From the NCBI GenBank assembly GCA_963576475.1, contig OY754977.1:11845089-11909088 (forward strand): a stretch of 64,000 bases of DNA. Direction: 5' to 3'. Below, in pieces: positions 53,233 through 64,000 of this stretch. Position 1 is the first letter of the stretch. Each line of letters starts with the position of its first letter. The stretch is from Molanna angustata (taxonomy: Eukaryota; Arthropoda; Insecta; Trichoptera; Molannidae). The notes beneath the pieces are model-generated. The model was not told where the DNA came from. It saw only the letters and a program-made list of their open reading frames with translations, and did not search any database. The position numbers and the translations under genes are program-made.

Positions 53233-54420
53233 TGATATATACATAGGTATTATGATCAAAATATTACCATGGGTTATGGTAGCATAGAGGCCAGACATCT
53301 ATTATTTTGTTTCAACAAAATACCTTGATTCTTGGAAAACTTTCTCTTATAATGGTTTTATCATATTAACTGGTCTTTGGGTCCTTAATGTGTTTAAACA
53401 ATGCTTATATTTTGTAAATATGTCATTTCTAATAATTTTATATTCAATGCATATACCTGGAACTTTATACTTTCTAACTTGGTAGGTGAAATGGAGGCTT
53501 CCTATTGGTAGATGGTAGAATGCGCCCCGCCGCGCGGTGGGGTAGCTCCCCCCCCCCCTGTCTCCAGCGATGGACGCGATAGCTGGTTTGAATCAGTATT
53601 TGAGTGGACGCTTGGTCGGGATAGACGAATTTTAACTCACGCGTACGAAAGATAACTTATATATTTTTTTTAAAAACAAACGTAGACCGCGAACGTTGAA
53701 AGAGAAAATATTATCTCTGCGAGGCGTCTGCTTGAAGCTCAGCATTAAATTTCATATTTGCATGGTAGTGCATAAGTGTGTTTCAGGTCCATACATAACC
53801 AACGAGGGGTGAATTTAAGATAGTTTAAGTCACTATTAAAAATAACTTTTAAGAATAAACATAACTTAAATAATCGTATAATAGTGAATAAGTGTGTTTC
53901 AGGTCCATATAACCAACGAGGGGTGAATTTAAGATAGTTTTAAGTTATTTTCAATTAATAAAAAGTGATATTATGTAGTGTAAGTGTTTCATCTATAGAC
54001 CCGGAACGAGAGCAGCGGTTGGTAAGATCTTTCTGATTTATTATTATTTGTTTTCTTTGCTCTGAACGTTTCGTTTCGTAATTTATTTTAGCAAGATTGT
54101 CATCAATATTACACGTGCATTTCATGTATTTGATTATTCTTTTCAGCACTATTATTCTCTGTTCCACGTGTATTTCCTGTATTTAATAATTCTTTTCAGC
54201 GGCCGTCATCACTGGTTTTTCTAATTTATTTTCTTTTTAATTTTACAGCAATTTTTACTAACCGATAATTACTATTACGCGTGTATTTCTGTCAATTTAA
54301 GCATTGTTTTATTTTATACGCTCAGCACGTTCTTTCGTCTCCACCATATTTAATTATTGTATTGACTAGCCGGCATGTAAACACTTTTATCAACGCTCTT
54401 CTTTGTTATATGCGATAACA
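53233..54420 (+). repeat. Gypsy copy B 3' LTR
   Basis: Nearly identical to the 5' LTR. Differences seen by eye are ACGGG/ACTGG, one C more in a C-run, and ATCTT/ATATT. GGGT follows as target duplication. Confidence 0.92.
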
Positions 54421-54424
54421 GGGT

Positions 54425-54936
54425 ACGTATGTATGCACATTTTTAATAACTGATGTTTGACAGCGCGGGATAGCCAGTCGCAATTATAACTGCAAACAAA
54501 CCTAACCAACCTATTTTTACCAAAGTTTTGTAGGTTTAGGTTTGAAAAAAACAGTGTACATCCTCGGATATCGGACAGCGCGGTGCGTCGCCATGTTGTT
54601 TATTCCATAGATTTTTATTATACATAATATACTATGTAGATGTAGTACTCCGTGCAAAAAGTGAGTCATGGAATATCGCGCGTTTGACGTTTTGGTTATT
54701 AACATATTTCAGTTTTCCTTACATTTCAACACATCCTAAATAACTTTTCTCTAAATCTAAATTAACAAAGTGTTTTTTACGACAAATAAATCCGAAAACA
54801 ATTACGTAAAAACTGAAACGTCAAAAATCCCCCGGAAAAATGCTTCACTTCGATTCATACAAAATTTGTTAACTATATTATAATGAAAATCTATGGTTTA
54901 TTCCTTTCACAATATTACCAACATGACGTCATAAAA
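54425..54936. other. Intergenic with weak inverted repeat
   Basis: CCATAGATTTTTATTATACA near 54606 is mirrored by TATATTATAATGAAAATCTA then TGG near 54876-54897, suggesting a decayed MITE of about 290 bp. No gene was found. Confidence 0.4.
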
Positions 54937-55072
54937 ATTCGAACAATTGTAAATTCTGATAATTGTGTACGGAAAATTGTTTTTCGAAAAAATGTGATTC
55001 GAATAATTGCCATTCGTATAATTGATTTTCGTAAAATTGAGCATTCGAATAATTGTTTTTCGAATAATTTTC
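54937..55072 (-). repeat. Degenerate 15-bp tandem array, right arm (inverted)
   Basis: About nine units with a 15-bp period, plus-strand consensus ATTCGAATAATTGNN (for example ATTCGAATAATTGCC, ATTCGTATAATTGAT, TTTCGTAAAATTGAGC). Its reverse complement cycles to TTCGAATNNCAATTA, matching the left array at 46737-46867. Confidence 0.8.
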
Positions 55073-55589
55073 CTGTCACCAAAAAATCAACACAAATATT
55101 GAATTTATCCAGCATTACTCAGAATAAATTGCATCTTTGTTCCCTCTTCCACCCATTCGCAATAGAGTCACTCGCTTTACTTAGTCGCAACACCCATTCA
55201 CAGTAAACTTCAAACTCCTTTATTAACACAAATGTGAAAAAATTTCTTCTTACAACCCGGGTCTTTATAAAGCAAATTGTAAACCCTCTCCAACTCTACG
55301 TAGTACGCTTCTTCCGAAGAGTAAAATGAACCAAATTCCTAATACAGGTTAAATCTCTGAATAACGAATACCGAAGTAACGAAATTTTCAGTAAAACGTA
55401 TATGTAATTTGTCCCCGATAAACTTTAATACAAAATATATTGAACCAAAATATACTGTAGTGAAGGCCGATCTCAGAATAACAATTTTTTACTCTAGAAT
55501 GATGTTTCAATTTTATGCAAATTCAAGTATGTTTTTGAAACTAGGCATTGCAGTATGTATCTGTAAGATATTAAGTAGGTAACATATGG

Positions 55590-56065
55590 AAAGACAAAAG
55601 TAACCCTATATAAAACAATCATCAGGACTGTTGTGTCATATGGGTGTGAGGCTTGGACACTGACAATAAAGTCTCCGGAGATGCTGGACATCTTTGAGAG
55701 AAGAGTGCTGCGTAAAATCCTGGGACCCGTGAATGATGGACAAACATGGAGAATTAGATAGAACTATGAGTTGTACAGCATCTACAAAGCACCCAAACTG
55801 TCTGAACATATAAGACTATAAGATGGGCCGGGCATGATCAGAGAATGCCATCATCACGGGTACCAAAATGAGTCTTAGAGGGGCACCCAGGTGGCAAAAG
55901 AAAGGTCAGGAGACCGAGGCTGCGATGGGAAGATGATATTGGGAGGGAAGCATCCCAGCTTCTGAATGTACCAAACTGGAAGGTCGCAGCAGGTGACAGG
56001 AGAGGTTGGAGGATGAAGTAACTGAAGGCCAAGGCTCGATATGGGCTGTAGAGCCATTGAAGAAG
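55590..56065 (+). mobile_element. LINE fragment (RT C-terminal and tail)
   Basis: It encodes KTIIRTVVSYGCEAWTLT, then FERRVLRKILGPVNDGQTWR, a stop, a frame change and RRPRLRWEDDIGREASQLLN, followed by AAGGCCAAGGCTCGATATGG then GCTGTAGAGCCA. It is related to 5760-6190 and 43893-44300 but longer at the 5' side. Confidence 0.75.
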
Positions 56066-56199
56066 AACATATTATGGTTTACAAGTGCTACTCTCTGTTT
56101 TTATGAGTACCCATCTTTGGTGTTCCTAATTTTTTTTTATAATATCATTTTACTGTGTGAAAAAAAAAATTGTTACTGTGCAAAAGTAACCAGCAGAGG

Positions 56200-56370
56200 T
56201 GGGGCTTTTTGGATGGGAAGGACACGAGCTGCGACTGCGGGGAGGTGCAGAGTGATTCTCACTTATTACAATGCCCGCTGATGGCAAATAACAAGGCGAT
56301 ATATGTCGCTACATACTGGAGTGGCAAGGCCTAAAGTCTGGACCCGATAAGTAAGTAAGTACTGTGTGAA
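56200..56370 (+). mobile_element. LINE fragment (C-terminal zinc motif and tail)
   Basis: It encodes GKDTSCDCGEVQSDSHLLQC then PLMANNKAIYVATYW: a C-x-C...H...C motif typical of the C-terminus of Jockey-group reverse transcriptases. It ends with a GTAAGTAAGTA tail near 56350. Confidence 0.65.
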
Positions 56371-56478
56371 AATGGACAAAATAAAATAAACAACTAGCAT
56401 TCATTATAGCAAATTTTCAGTATAAAGGAACATTTTCTGTGGTATCATGAACTTCGTTATACTGAGATTTGACCTGTA

Positions 56479-57237
56479 GCTGGCAAAAAAATTAGCTGAA
56501 TGGATATGAATAAAATGAAAGTAAAGTAATATGTTGTTTTCTCTTTCTTTACCTGTTATAGAAGGTCATCAAGTATCAACTATCAAGAGAAAAAATATTA
56601 TTGCAAAAACAAAAATTATTTAGGTTCAATAAAAAAAATACTAATATTTGAGAAGTTGTATTTTTAAATTTAAAAAAATCATCTTCCATGTCACAAAAAA
56701 ATAATATTATCACAAAAATATTTCAAAAATTTATATGTACCAATGTACAATGTTCATTCATATAATCTTTAAATAACTACAGGGCCACATGCAACATATG
56801 GTTTCCTTATCACCTAAATAAATATTTATATTGGAATTATAAAATAAAATTATCACAGATATTTCGATGATCTTAAACCTAGATATTTGTGCAACTTCTT
56901 GCATTGTTTCATATTTATTTTGTGTGTAAAAGAATCCTAAATATTTTGTCTATTTATTCAATTTTCATCAAATGGTCTATTTATGGTCTTTTAAATTTAA
57001 TTGTCCACATCTGTAAATAAACAAATTGAAAAAAATATTTTAATAAATTATGTCATGACAAAGATTAAAGAAGAAAGAGTGAGTTGTGGCCAATGCAGCA
57101 TTGTAATATACAAAACATAATATAATAAAAAAACTACAAGAGTGGTCACTTATATAGTGAGAAATACTCACGGTATATACTCTATACAAAATACAAAACT
57201 CTATATGAAAGTAATTATTTATTTTCGTAATGTGATG
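56479..57237. other. Intergenic, no recognised content
   Basis: AT-rich sequence downstream of the ZIP transporter gene, with A-rich runs. No ORF or repeat was recognised. Confidence 0.45.
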
Positions 57238-57459
57238 AGCTCACTCTTGTCTCATTGCTCCGACAAACCGAAGCTGCTCATCCTTGTCTCATTGACATGA
57301 CAAGACAAAGCCACACGTCTTGTCTCATCGCCACAACAGGCCGGAGCCGCTCACCTCGTCTCATCACATAACAAGCCAAAGCTGCCCACCTCGTTTCATT
57401 GCCACGACAAACTGAAGCCACTCATCCTTGTCTCATCGACATGACAAGCCAAAACTGAT
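57238..57459. repeat. 37-bp tandem repeat, six degenerate units
   Basis: Each unit follows GCTCATCCTTGTCTCATYG then CATGACAAGCCAAAGCT. Six units cover about 222 bp. The period is not a multiple of three and the frames are closed on both strands, so it is non-coding. It is much richer in C/G than its surroundings and lies about 600 bp beyond the ZIP gene's coding end. Confidence 0.75.
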
Positions 57460-58050
57460 TGTATGGAATTATTCAATACCTACCTCATTTTCAGCAACAA
57501 CACAAGCCCATTTCTAACCTTTTTTAACCTTTAGATAACCTTTTTTAAAAGCTTGCAGTAGCAAAATTTCATTTATGAAATTAAGCAATATTAAAAAAAA
57601 AAAAACATACATATTTACATACAGTGCAAAACATACATATTTTATGTATGTTTCGCATATTATTCATTTTGTCCCACTATAGTTACTGACCATCTACACC
57701 TCCTATAGTATTATTTAAAAAAATTAGCAGTTTTCATATGAAATAAGAAATTTCATATGCCATGAGTACTATCATGATGTTTTTTTATGAATGGGGCAAA
57801 CATACGATAACTTTATTAGTTTTTTTAACAAGCTGAAAACTTGTGAAACCAATTAGGTCCACTATCCAATATTTTATCCAATATCCAACAAAAAAATGGA
57901 GAGTATAAAAACAATAATGTACAATTAATTATATATTTTTTTTCAATTGAGCTTATTGAAATAAATAAAAAGGCTAAATTTTAACTAAGAATCCAGTAAA
58001 AATAGTTCTACTGTTTCAATTTGTACCAAGAACTTTTACCATGTTGAAAG
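57460..58050. other. Putative 3' flank/UTR of the ZIP gene
   Basis: AT-rich; TTTATT at 57812-57817 (AATAAA on the minus strand) is a possible poly(A) signal for the ZIP gene. A very short last coding exon could also lie here but I cannot identify one. Confidence 0.4.
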
Positions 58051-60947
58051 TCAAAAAACAATAAACTTACCAAAATATATAGTAGAGAGATACATGAGTA
58101 CAAAACCGAAGAGAGTAGAGAACAGTTGTAGCAATCCAGCGTAGTTCTTATTCAGATGCCATTTAGCTCTTTCCCTGGGAAGAACTTCACTGACTGTTAC
58201 ATATAACAACGTACCAGCTGCAAGGGCCTGGAATCACAAAAAATATTGTGCTGTGGGGTACATATATACCCACCAATCAAAACCTGATTCAGTTCTCATT
58301 TAGCATTCTCTCGGGCTAGTCGCATTAATAAACATTGTGTAACCGAACACCAGCAGTTTTCATATCTTCCCACAATAGGTACCCGTCACATATCCACAGT
58401 GCGTCAGGTTAGCGTTCACAAAAGCACATATAAATTTGTCAAAAAAATGTGTTCCATAAAATAAAATTTTTGAAAAAATCTGAACTTTTTCATAAATAAT
58501 ACGCCAAACAAAATGTTCTTTCCTAGTAATAATACTGTAATTCAATAAGAGAATACTTTTGATTCATTTAGAGAAATAAATTCTCTTGAACAAATCGACA
58601 GTTGGAAAAAGATATACCAGTCAATGGCAATTGTGAAACTATGTTTTAAATTTAGTAAAACATTAAATTTTATTTTGAGACAAATATATTAAAAAATATT
58701 TTATTCACCCTGTTTAAAATATAAATGAGTTATTTGATACAATCGGTTTAGAAACGACTCATCCCACTTTGAAACTGCGCAAATGTAAAAAAATTAAAAT
58801 ACTTACTTTTAGAACTCCCAATGTTGACTGTGCCCAAACTTGTTTAGATTCTTGCACAATCATTCCTATCCCGATTCCAACAATTGAACCAACACTGAAT
58901 ATAGCAATAGCCACTATATGAGTGCAGATTTTACCTCTACCAGTAGCGGACAATTCTACACCAAGGCAAAATCCCACCACAAATTTATGTGAAGCAACAG
59001 CACCCAAAAGTAGAAGAACCTAAACAATGGGTATAATTTGAATTAAACCAAAATATATTTGGCAAGATAATAAATAATAATAAATGGATAATTTATATAG
59101 CACCATTTTTGTGTTTTCACTAATAATCACTTAATCACTATTTGAGTTTAAAAAAAATAAGTTTTTAACTGTTTTTTGAACACACTTTCACTGTCTATTG
59201 ATCTTAAGAGGCTATAGTAGGCTATATAGTATATTTTGAAAATTATTTCCCTTACCCTCAAAAGATAAGTCTTTGAAACAAGGAACAGTTTGTATGTACA
59301 TCTTTATTCTATAGCATGAGTTTTTTTAAATTTTGAATTTGTTTAATACTCATCTTGTAAAATTAGTTTTAGTAAAACCCTTTTTTATTTTTTACTGTAC
59401 GTAACTAGAAAACTACAAGGCCTATGGAGTAGATTTTTACTTCAATCGAAAGAGAATATGAAAATCTACCGGCTGAATTTTTTATTAGGTATTATAATAT
59501 TTTAATAACTATTCTTACTACTTAAAAAAAACCTCTAAATTTTACCATTTTTGCACAGTAAAATGTTGTAATCACATATCAGGTGATATACAATATTTTT
59601 TCATGTTTCATACATTAGAAGGTAATTTAGTGTGCATTTTTGCGTACATCCGTATGTCCAGGGTATAAAAGGGCCTTAAACTATTCCACTGAACTGGACC
59701 CACTACAGCAAATGCTCTTTCACCAAAGCTCGTCATTCGACGCATATTATGTTCTTTTAGACAATGCATGACCGTGTTACTCGCAGATCGAAGAGTAGAT
59801 CTTTTTTGGTTCAGATCATCTGGTACACAAAGATCCATAAGGTATTTTGGAGTATGTCCGTAAATAGCTTTGTGCACCATCCAGCATATCTTGTACTGAA
59901 TCCTCTCCGATATCCGCAACCAATGAAGATCTTTTAGCAACGGTGATATGTTGGCAGACTTGGGTGAATTGTATATTAACCTAGTTACTGCATTGAAGAC
60001 TGACTGGAGTCTTTTAAGGAAAATTTGTGGGAGTCCTGCATAAATTATGTTGTAATAATCTAACCGAGATACTATGAATGCATTTATCAATAAACATGCT
60101 GCATCTGAAGGTAGGTTTTTCCTAATGTATTTTATCTGTCTCAATTTAAAAAAGCATGTACTTATTGTAAACTTATATAAAGTACGTCATTTATGCAAAA
60201 AACAGACTAATTTATATAAAATATTATTGCAATGTAGGTATTATATACCTGATTGATTTTTTACATGCCAAGATTTAAAATATTAAAATGATAACAATAT
60301 GAAAACCATAAATAAATTATAAATAGAAATTATACCTTAGTGCTGACATTTTCTAAACCAATGGCGAGTCCTTCTAGTATAGAATGTAATAATAAGGCAA
60401 GTAGAAGTCCCAGAAGACCTGCAGAACTTCGCATGCAGGGTTCTTCGTGGTTTATTCGACAAGGCGAACTATGATCCTCTGAAGATCTTGGCCTCACAGA
60501 ACTTGAAGGATTGATATTCAAAAGGTTGGATGATTCACAGGCACCGTAACGAGATCTCTCCGGCTGATGACTGTGCCCCAAGTGATTCAATCCTGCGGAA
60601 TTTCCCACATTTTGATTGAGGGTATTGCTGTTGCTCCTCCCGTTGTCAATTCTTTGACCGCCAAGAAAGTGAACCAGTTCACCCACAAAATAAATAAACA
60701 GAAACCCGGCACACAAGCATATTTCGGCATATTTTGGAAGTGTCTCTCTAGATTCCGGTAGCATATGAATCAAAGATGTAGCCAGCAACACGCCTCCGCC
60801 CCAACACAACAAACAGGAGAGAAAAAGGGGATATCGTCGAATTGTCACAGGACTTAGCCATGCTGGAATAATTCCAACTATGAAACTTCCAATTCCCAAA
60901 GACAGCATCGAAATAATTTTTGTGTCGTTTAAATCCATTGTTGACAT
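58051..60947 (-). CDS. ZIP (SLC39) family zinc transporter, ZIP1-3-like
   Basis: It imports zinc (or related metal) into the cytosol across the plasma or an organelle membrane. Exons on the minus strand: 60947-60336, 59019-58807 and 58227 down to a TGA at 58053-58051, all joining in phase 0, about 333 aa. The N-terminal half holds three membrane helices (SLGIGSFIVGIIPAW, FLSCLLCWGGGVLLATSLIH, CLCAGFLFIYFVGEL). A variable His-containing loop follows (HLGHSH). Helix IV has HSILEGLAIGL and helix V has ASHKFVVGFCLGVEL, the metal-site motifs HxxxEG and HK of the family. ALAAGTLLYVTVSEVLPRER follows. I chose MSTMDLND as the start; an ATG at 61031 is in frame but falls close to a TATATTTAA. A good donor (G|GTAAGT at 58071/58070) near the end may instead splice to an unseen last exon. 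Intron 1 carries a LINE. Confidence 0.92.
58577..58607 (-). mobile_element. End fragment of the palindromic element
   Basis: TTCTCTTGAACAAATCGACA then GTTGGA is the reverse complement of the ATCCAACTGTCGATTTGTTC end seen at 12058 and 36553. Only about 30 bp remain, in ZIP intron 2. Confidence 0.5.
59205..60144 (-). mobile_element. 5'-truncated CR1/L2-type LINE in ZIP intron 1
   Basis: The minus strand encodes 178 aa of the C-terminal region of a LINE ORF2: VSRLDYYNIIYAGLPQIFLK, LLKDLHWLRISERIQYKICW, FGERAFAVVGPVQWNSL, ending KMHTKLPSNV. A 3' UTR of about 400 bp follows, ending at AAGAGGCTATAGTAGGCTAT (plus strand, 59205). The frame is open. It is the same family as the copy at 38916-39889 and is oriented with the ZIP gene. 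Confidence 0.83.
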
Positions 60948-61399
60948 TTTTGCATAAAAATTTAAAAATCGTAATATTTGTTTACTTATTCGATATTTAT
61001 TTTTCACATCAACAATACTCTCAAGAATCAATAATATACGTGCATTTTAAATATACCAAACAATTGATTTAAAAGATTCAAAGCACACACATCTCGCTTA
61101 TCAGTCGATTATGAGTGATTAAGTTATTTATCACCTTCACTATAGTCACTGGAATTTTACAAGTTGACACCAATCTAATTTATTTGAACTTGATTTTTAT
61201 CACAATTGTGCGTAATAAATTGGTCAAAAAATGATTAAATAGTCAAGATGAAATACCATCACGCGCAAACACAATCAAAATGTTTCGAAAATTCAAATTA
61301 GAATTATGCACATTTGGATGTTTCCCAGTTTCCCTCTCTCTCTCAGCTTCTCGCGATTATTGTCTCCCGCCTTTGATTTTGATAACTTTGATTACAAAT
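60948..61399. other. Putative promoter/5' region of the ZIP gene
   Basis: On the minus strand TATATTTAA lies near 61050, a possible TATA box about 100 bp before the chosen start. A CTCTCTCTCTC run is at 61335-61345. No other gene was seen. Confidence 0.4.
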
Positions 61400-61925
61400 T
61401 AGGGATGGCGATCTAAGATCGATTAATCGTAGAATCGATTTTTGGACTATGATAATGGATTTTTAATCGATATTCGATTAAAATGGATCGATGGATCTAT
61501 CAATTAAATCGATTTGAGACACTCAAAAATCGAGACTCGATTATTCTGTTTCGATTAGAATTTAATTTCTACTTTGATACTATTATACATTATGGCAGAC
61601 TATCATAATGGCAGTGTTATCATTTCCAGACCCTAAAAATGACATGTCGTTCTTAATAAATAAATCTAAAGATAAAATTGATTGTTTAATTTAAAAGATC
61701 TCTTCACTTTCAATTCTGTTTTAAATTTCAAATAATATTGATGTGTAAAGATAAAATATGCTTTATGAAGTAAAAACGTTAAAAATAGATTATTTCGAGT
61801 TAGTATATTTTGTTTTCCATATATATAAAAGTTTAAAAACTTTTTTTTAAAACAAGATTATTTCGCGAATCGATATTCAGGCTCCGATTCGAATCGATCA
61901 TTTTTAGAAAAATCGCCCATCCCTA
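61400..61925. mobile_element. hAT-like MITE with ATCGAT-rich ends
   Basis: The left end is TAGGGATGGCGATCTAAGAT. The right end on the minus strand is TAGGGATGGGCGATTTTTCT. Both subterminal regions are rich in ATCGAT/TCGATT words. The interior has no intact ORF. The 8-bp flanks (TTACAAAT and TTAGATAC) match only partly. The TAGGGATGGG end is seen in hAT-type MITEs, so the class is tentative. Confidence 0.55.
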
Positions 61926-61961
61926 TTAGATACCACATCAAAGATATTAATGTGTATACCT

Positions 61962-63147
61962 TGTATCGCATATAACAAAGAAGAGCGTTGATAAAAGTGT
62001 TTACATGCCGGCTAGTCAATACAATAATTAAATATGGTGGAGACGAAAGAACGTGTTGAGCGTATAAAATAAAACAATGCTTAAATTGACAGAAATACAC
62101 GCGTAATAGTAATTATCGGTAAATAAAAATTGCTGTAAAATTAAAAAGAAAATAAATTAGAAAAACCAGTGATGACGGCCGCTGAAAAGAATTATTAAAT
62201 ACAGGAAATAAACGTGGAGCAGAGAATAATAGTGCTGAAAAGAATAATCAAATACATGAAATGCACGTGTAATATTGATGACAATCTTGCTAAAGTAAAT
62301 TACGAAACGAAACGTTCAGAGCAAAGAAAACAAATAATAATAAATCAGAAAGATCTTACCAACCGCTGCTCTCGTTCCGAGTCTATAGATGAAACACTTA
62401 CACTACATAATATCACTTTTTATTAATTGAAAATAACTTAAAACTATCTTAAATTCACCCCTCGTTGGTTATATGGACCTGAAACACACTTATTCACTAT
62501 TATACGATTATTTAAGTTATGTTTATTCTTAAAAGTTATTTTTAATAGTAACTTAAACTATCTTAAATTCACCCCTCGTTGGTTATGTATGGACCTGAAA
62601 CACACTTATGCACTACCATGCAAATATGAAATTTAATGCTGAGTATCAAGCAGACGCCTCGCAGAGATAAGATTTTCTCTTTCAACGTTCGCGGTCTACG
62701 TTTGTTTTAAAAAATATATATAAGTTATCTTTCGTACGCGTGAGTTAAAATTCGTCTATCCCGACCAAGCGTCCACTCAAATACTGATTCAAACCAGCTA
62801 TCGCGTCCACCGCTGGAGACAGGGGGGCGAGGAGCTACCCCACCGCGCAGCGGGGCGCGTTCTACCATCTACCAATAGGAAGCCTCCATTTCACCTACCA
62901 AGTTAGAAAGTATAAAGTTCCAGGAATATGCATTGAATATAAAATTATTAGAAATGACATATTTACAAAATATAAGCATTGTTTAAACACATTAAGGACC
63001 CAAAGACCCGTTAATATGATAAAACCATTATAAGAGAAAGTTTTCCAAGAATCAAGGTATTTTGTTGAAACAAAATAATAGATGTTTGACTTCTATGCTA
63101 CCATAATCCATGGTAATATTTTGATCATAATACCTATGTATATATCA
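61962..63147 (-). repeat. Solo LTR of the gypsy family (inverted)
   Basis: On the plus strand it starts TGTATCGCATATAAC (one base lost relative to the family) and ends TATATATCA. ACCT at 61958-61961 and 63148-63151 is a perfect target duplication. It has two 116-bp units like copy B, and the CpG-rich block is present near 62840-62860. Confidence 0.92.
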
Positions 63148-63151
63148 ACCT

Positions 63152-63814
63152 AGATGGAGTACTTGTCGGAAAAAGTGTGTCGAAATTCGCGGGAGTTTTT
63201 GCGCGCTGGTAGGCAGAAGACTGATTTTTGTACGTTTTTCGGTACATTTTGCTCCTCGTGTTTTGTGAAAAATTCATCGTTATACCTCATTTTATTAATT
63301 TTAATGGATGTATTTATTATACCAAGGACTTATTTAGTGTTTTGCGTTAATTAGAATCCCGATTTGTTTTTTATTTTAAGTTTGGTATGATTTTTATTTT
63401 TTTTTGACATTTGATGGTTATATTGAGTTATTTCTAAGTTAAAAACAGTTTTTTATGATATTTTTAGTGTTAACATTTTAGTGGTTAAGTTTATTTACAC
63501 AGTAATTGTGATAGTTAAAAGGACTTTTAATTATATTTTACCTTAAAACGTTTTATGTGATCAGAGTTGCTAGTTTTATATACCTATACCAAAATTTAAA
63601 TAAATGAAGTTATTGTTTTTTTTCGATAATTTTTTGTTTAATATTCTAAAAATCCCTTGATTTAATATTGTTTTCTAAATCTTTGAAAACAAAAGATAAA
63701 ATGTCCAAGAGTAGTAAATTTTAGAAATGTTGCTGATGAAAGAAAGGGAATCCATTCTTATTTAGCTGTGATAAAAAATATGAACTCATTTTTCACATTG
63801 AGATGATATCGACT
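63152..63814. other. Intergenic, no recognised gene
   Basis: AT-rich with several TTTTTATTTT runs. A 66-codon ORF at 63154-63354 has no recognisable similarity and looks accidental. Confidence 0.45.
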
Positions 63815-63985
63815 GCCATGGCACAGTAGTAAGCATCTTCTTCTTTGCTGGCGTCCAGGGTTCGATTCCCGGTAGAGGAGAAATTTATTTCTCACGCAAA
63901 TCACTGGTTAGTTGGAAGAAATTGCCATTTGGCGATAAACTCGTCACTTAAATAGGGTGTAAGGAAGTGTTTAAATAAATAAAGA
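63815..63985 (+). repeat. tRNA-derived SINE, family 3
   Basis: It has CTGCCATGGCACAGTAGTAA (A-box region), CCAGGGTTCGATTCCCGGTA (B box) and GAGGAGAAATTTATTTCTCA. It continues CACTGGTTAGTTGGAAGAAA then TTGCCATTTGGCGATAAACT and ends GTAAGGAAGTGTTTAAATAA. The body matches 45550-45755 in reverse. Confidence 0.75.
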
Positions 63986-64000
63986 AAAAATATGAATTTT

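Larger units (their letters stand above)
46968..54420 (+). mobile_element. Ty3/gypsy provirus, copy B (complete)
   Basis: A 7,453-bp element with LTRs 46968-48154 and 53233-54420. Target duplication GGGT is at 46964-46967 and 54421-54424. Gag and pol are both open and overlap in the -1 frame. By eye the LTRs differ at about three positions over 1.19 kb, so it is young and possibly competent. It differs from copy A by having two rather than three 116-bp LTR units, by scattered substitutions, and by three more residues in the acidic spacer. No env ORF. Confidence 0.94.
55345..56476. mobile_element. Pogo/Tigger-like DNA transposon with LINE insert
   Basis: The left end is CAGGTTAAATCTCTGAATAA then CGAA. 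The right end on the minus strand is CAGGTCAAATCTCAGTATAA then CGAA. TA flanks both (55343-55344 and 56477-56478). No transposase is recognised. The interior holds LINE fragments at 55590-56065 and 56200-56370. Confidence 0.65.

Noticed and set aside
58051..58071. Assuming the ZIP protein certainly ends with GKFIVF and a stop
   Set aside because: A strong GTAAGT donor overlaps these codons, so the last residues may come from an unseen exon. The stop is given only as the simplest reading.
63154..63354. 66-codon ORF beside the second solo LTR
   Set aside because: No recognisable similarity, AT-rich composition, no supporting splice or regulatory context.

Overview
This is a nuclear genome window from an insect: AT-rich, with spliced host genes whose introns are packed with transposons. 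The order cannot be fixed from the sequence alone. No bacterial, CRISPR or rRNA features are seen.

Host genes. (1) Elp1 (+, 5' end outside the window, coding exons 202-8310) encodes the scaffold of Elongator. (2) BLOC1S2 (-, 14124-9020, four short exons, 141 aa) is a subunit of the BLOC-1/BORC lysosome-organelle complexes and lies tail to tail with Elp1. (3) A nine-exon GMC oxidoreductase (+, 36253-45311, 582 aa) has an N-terminal membrane anchor. (4) A three-exon ZIP/SLC39 zinc transporter (-, 60947 to about 58051) has its first intron carrying a LINE. All exon frames join cleanly at GT/AG sites.

Mobile elements dominate the rest. A Ty1/copia element (14313-18725, TSD ATAAC) lies 184 bp upstream of the BLOC1S2 start codon. 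Two proviruses of one Ty3/gypsy family are present. Copy A (19219-32614, TSD AAAT) is split in gag by a full-length two-ORF LINE (21159-26878). Copy B (46968-54420, TSD GGGT) is complete. Two inverted solo LTRs of the same family lie at 32656-33856 (TSD TACC) and 61962-63147 (TSD ACCT). DNA-transposon remnants include a Harbinger-like copy in Elp1, a 2-kb head-to-head palindrome in BLOC1S2 intron 1, a pogo-like element containing a LINE that itself contains a hAT (GMC intron 3), a second pogo-like element with a LINE inside, and several MITE-like inverted repeats. At least three tRNA-derived SINE families are scattered through the window.

The most unusual structures are: a pair of degenerate 15-bp tandem arrays (46737-46867 and 54937-55072) that are inverted copies of each other and now flank gypsy copy B; a third 15-bp-period array in Elp1 intron 6; the long head-to-head palindrome; a nearly palindromic LTR/solo-LTR pair 41 bp apart; a duplicated acidic spacer between Gag and protease in the gypsy family; and a pre-miRNA-like hairpin in a GMC intron. 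I found no clear evidence of a wholly new multi-gene system.
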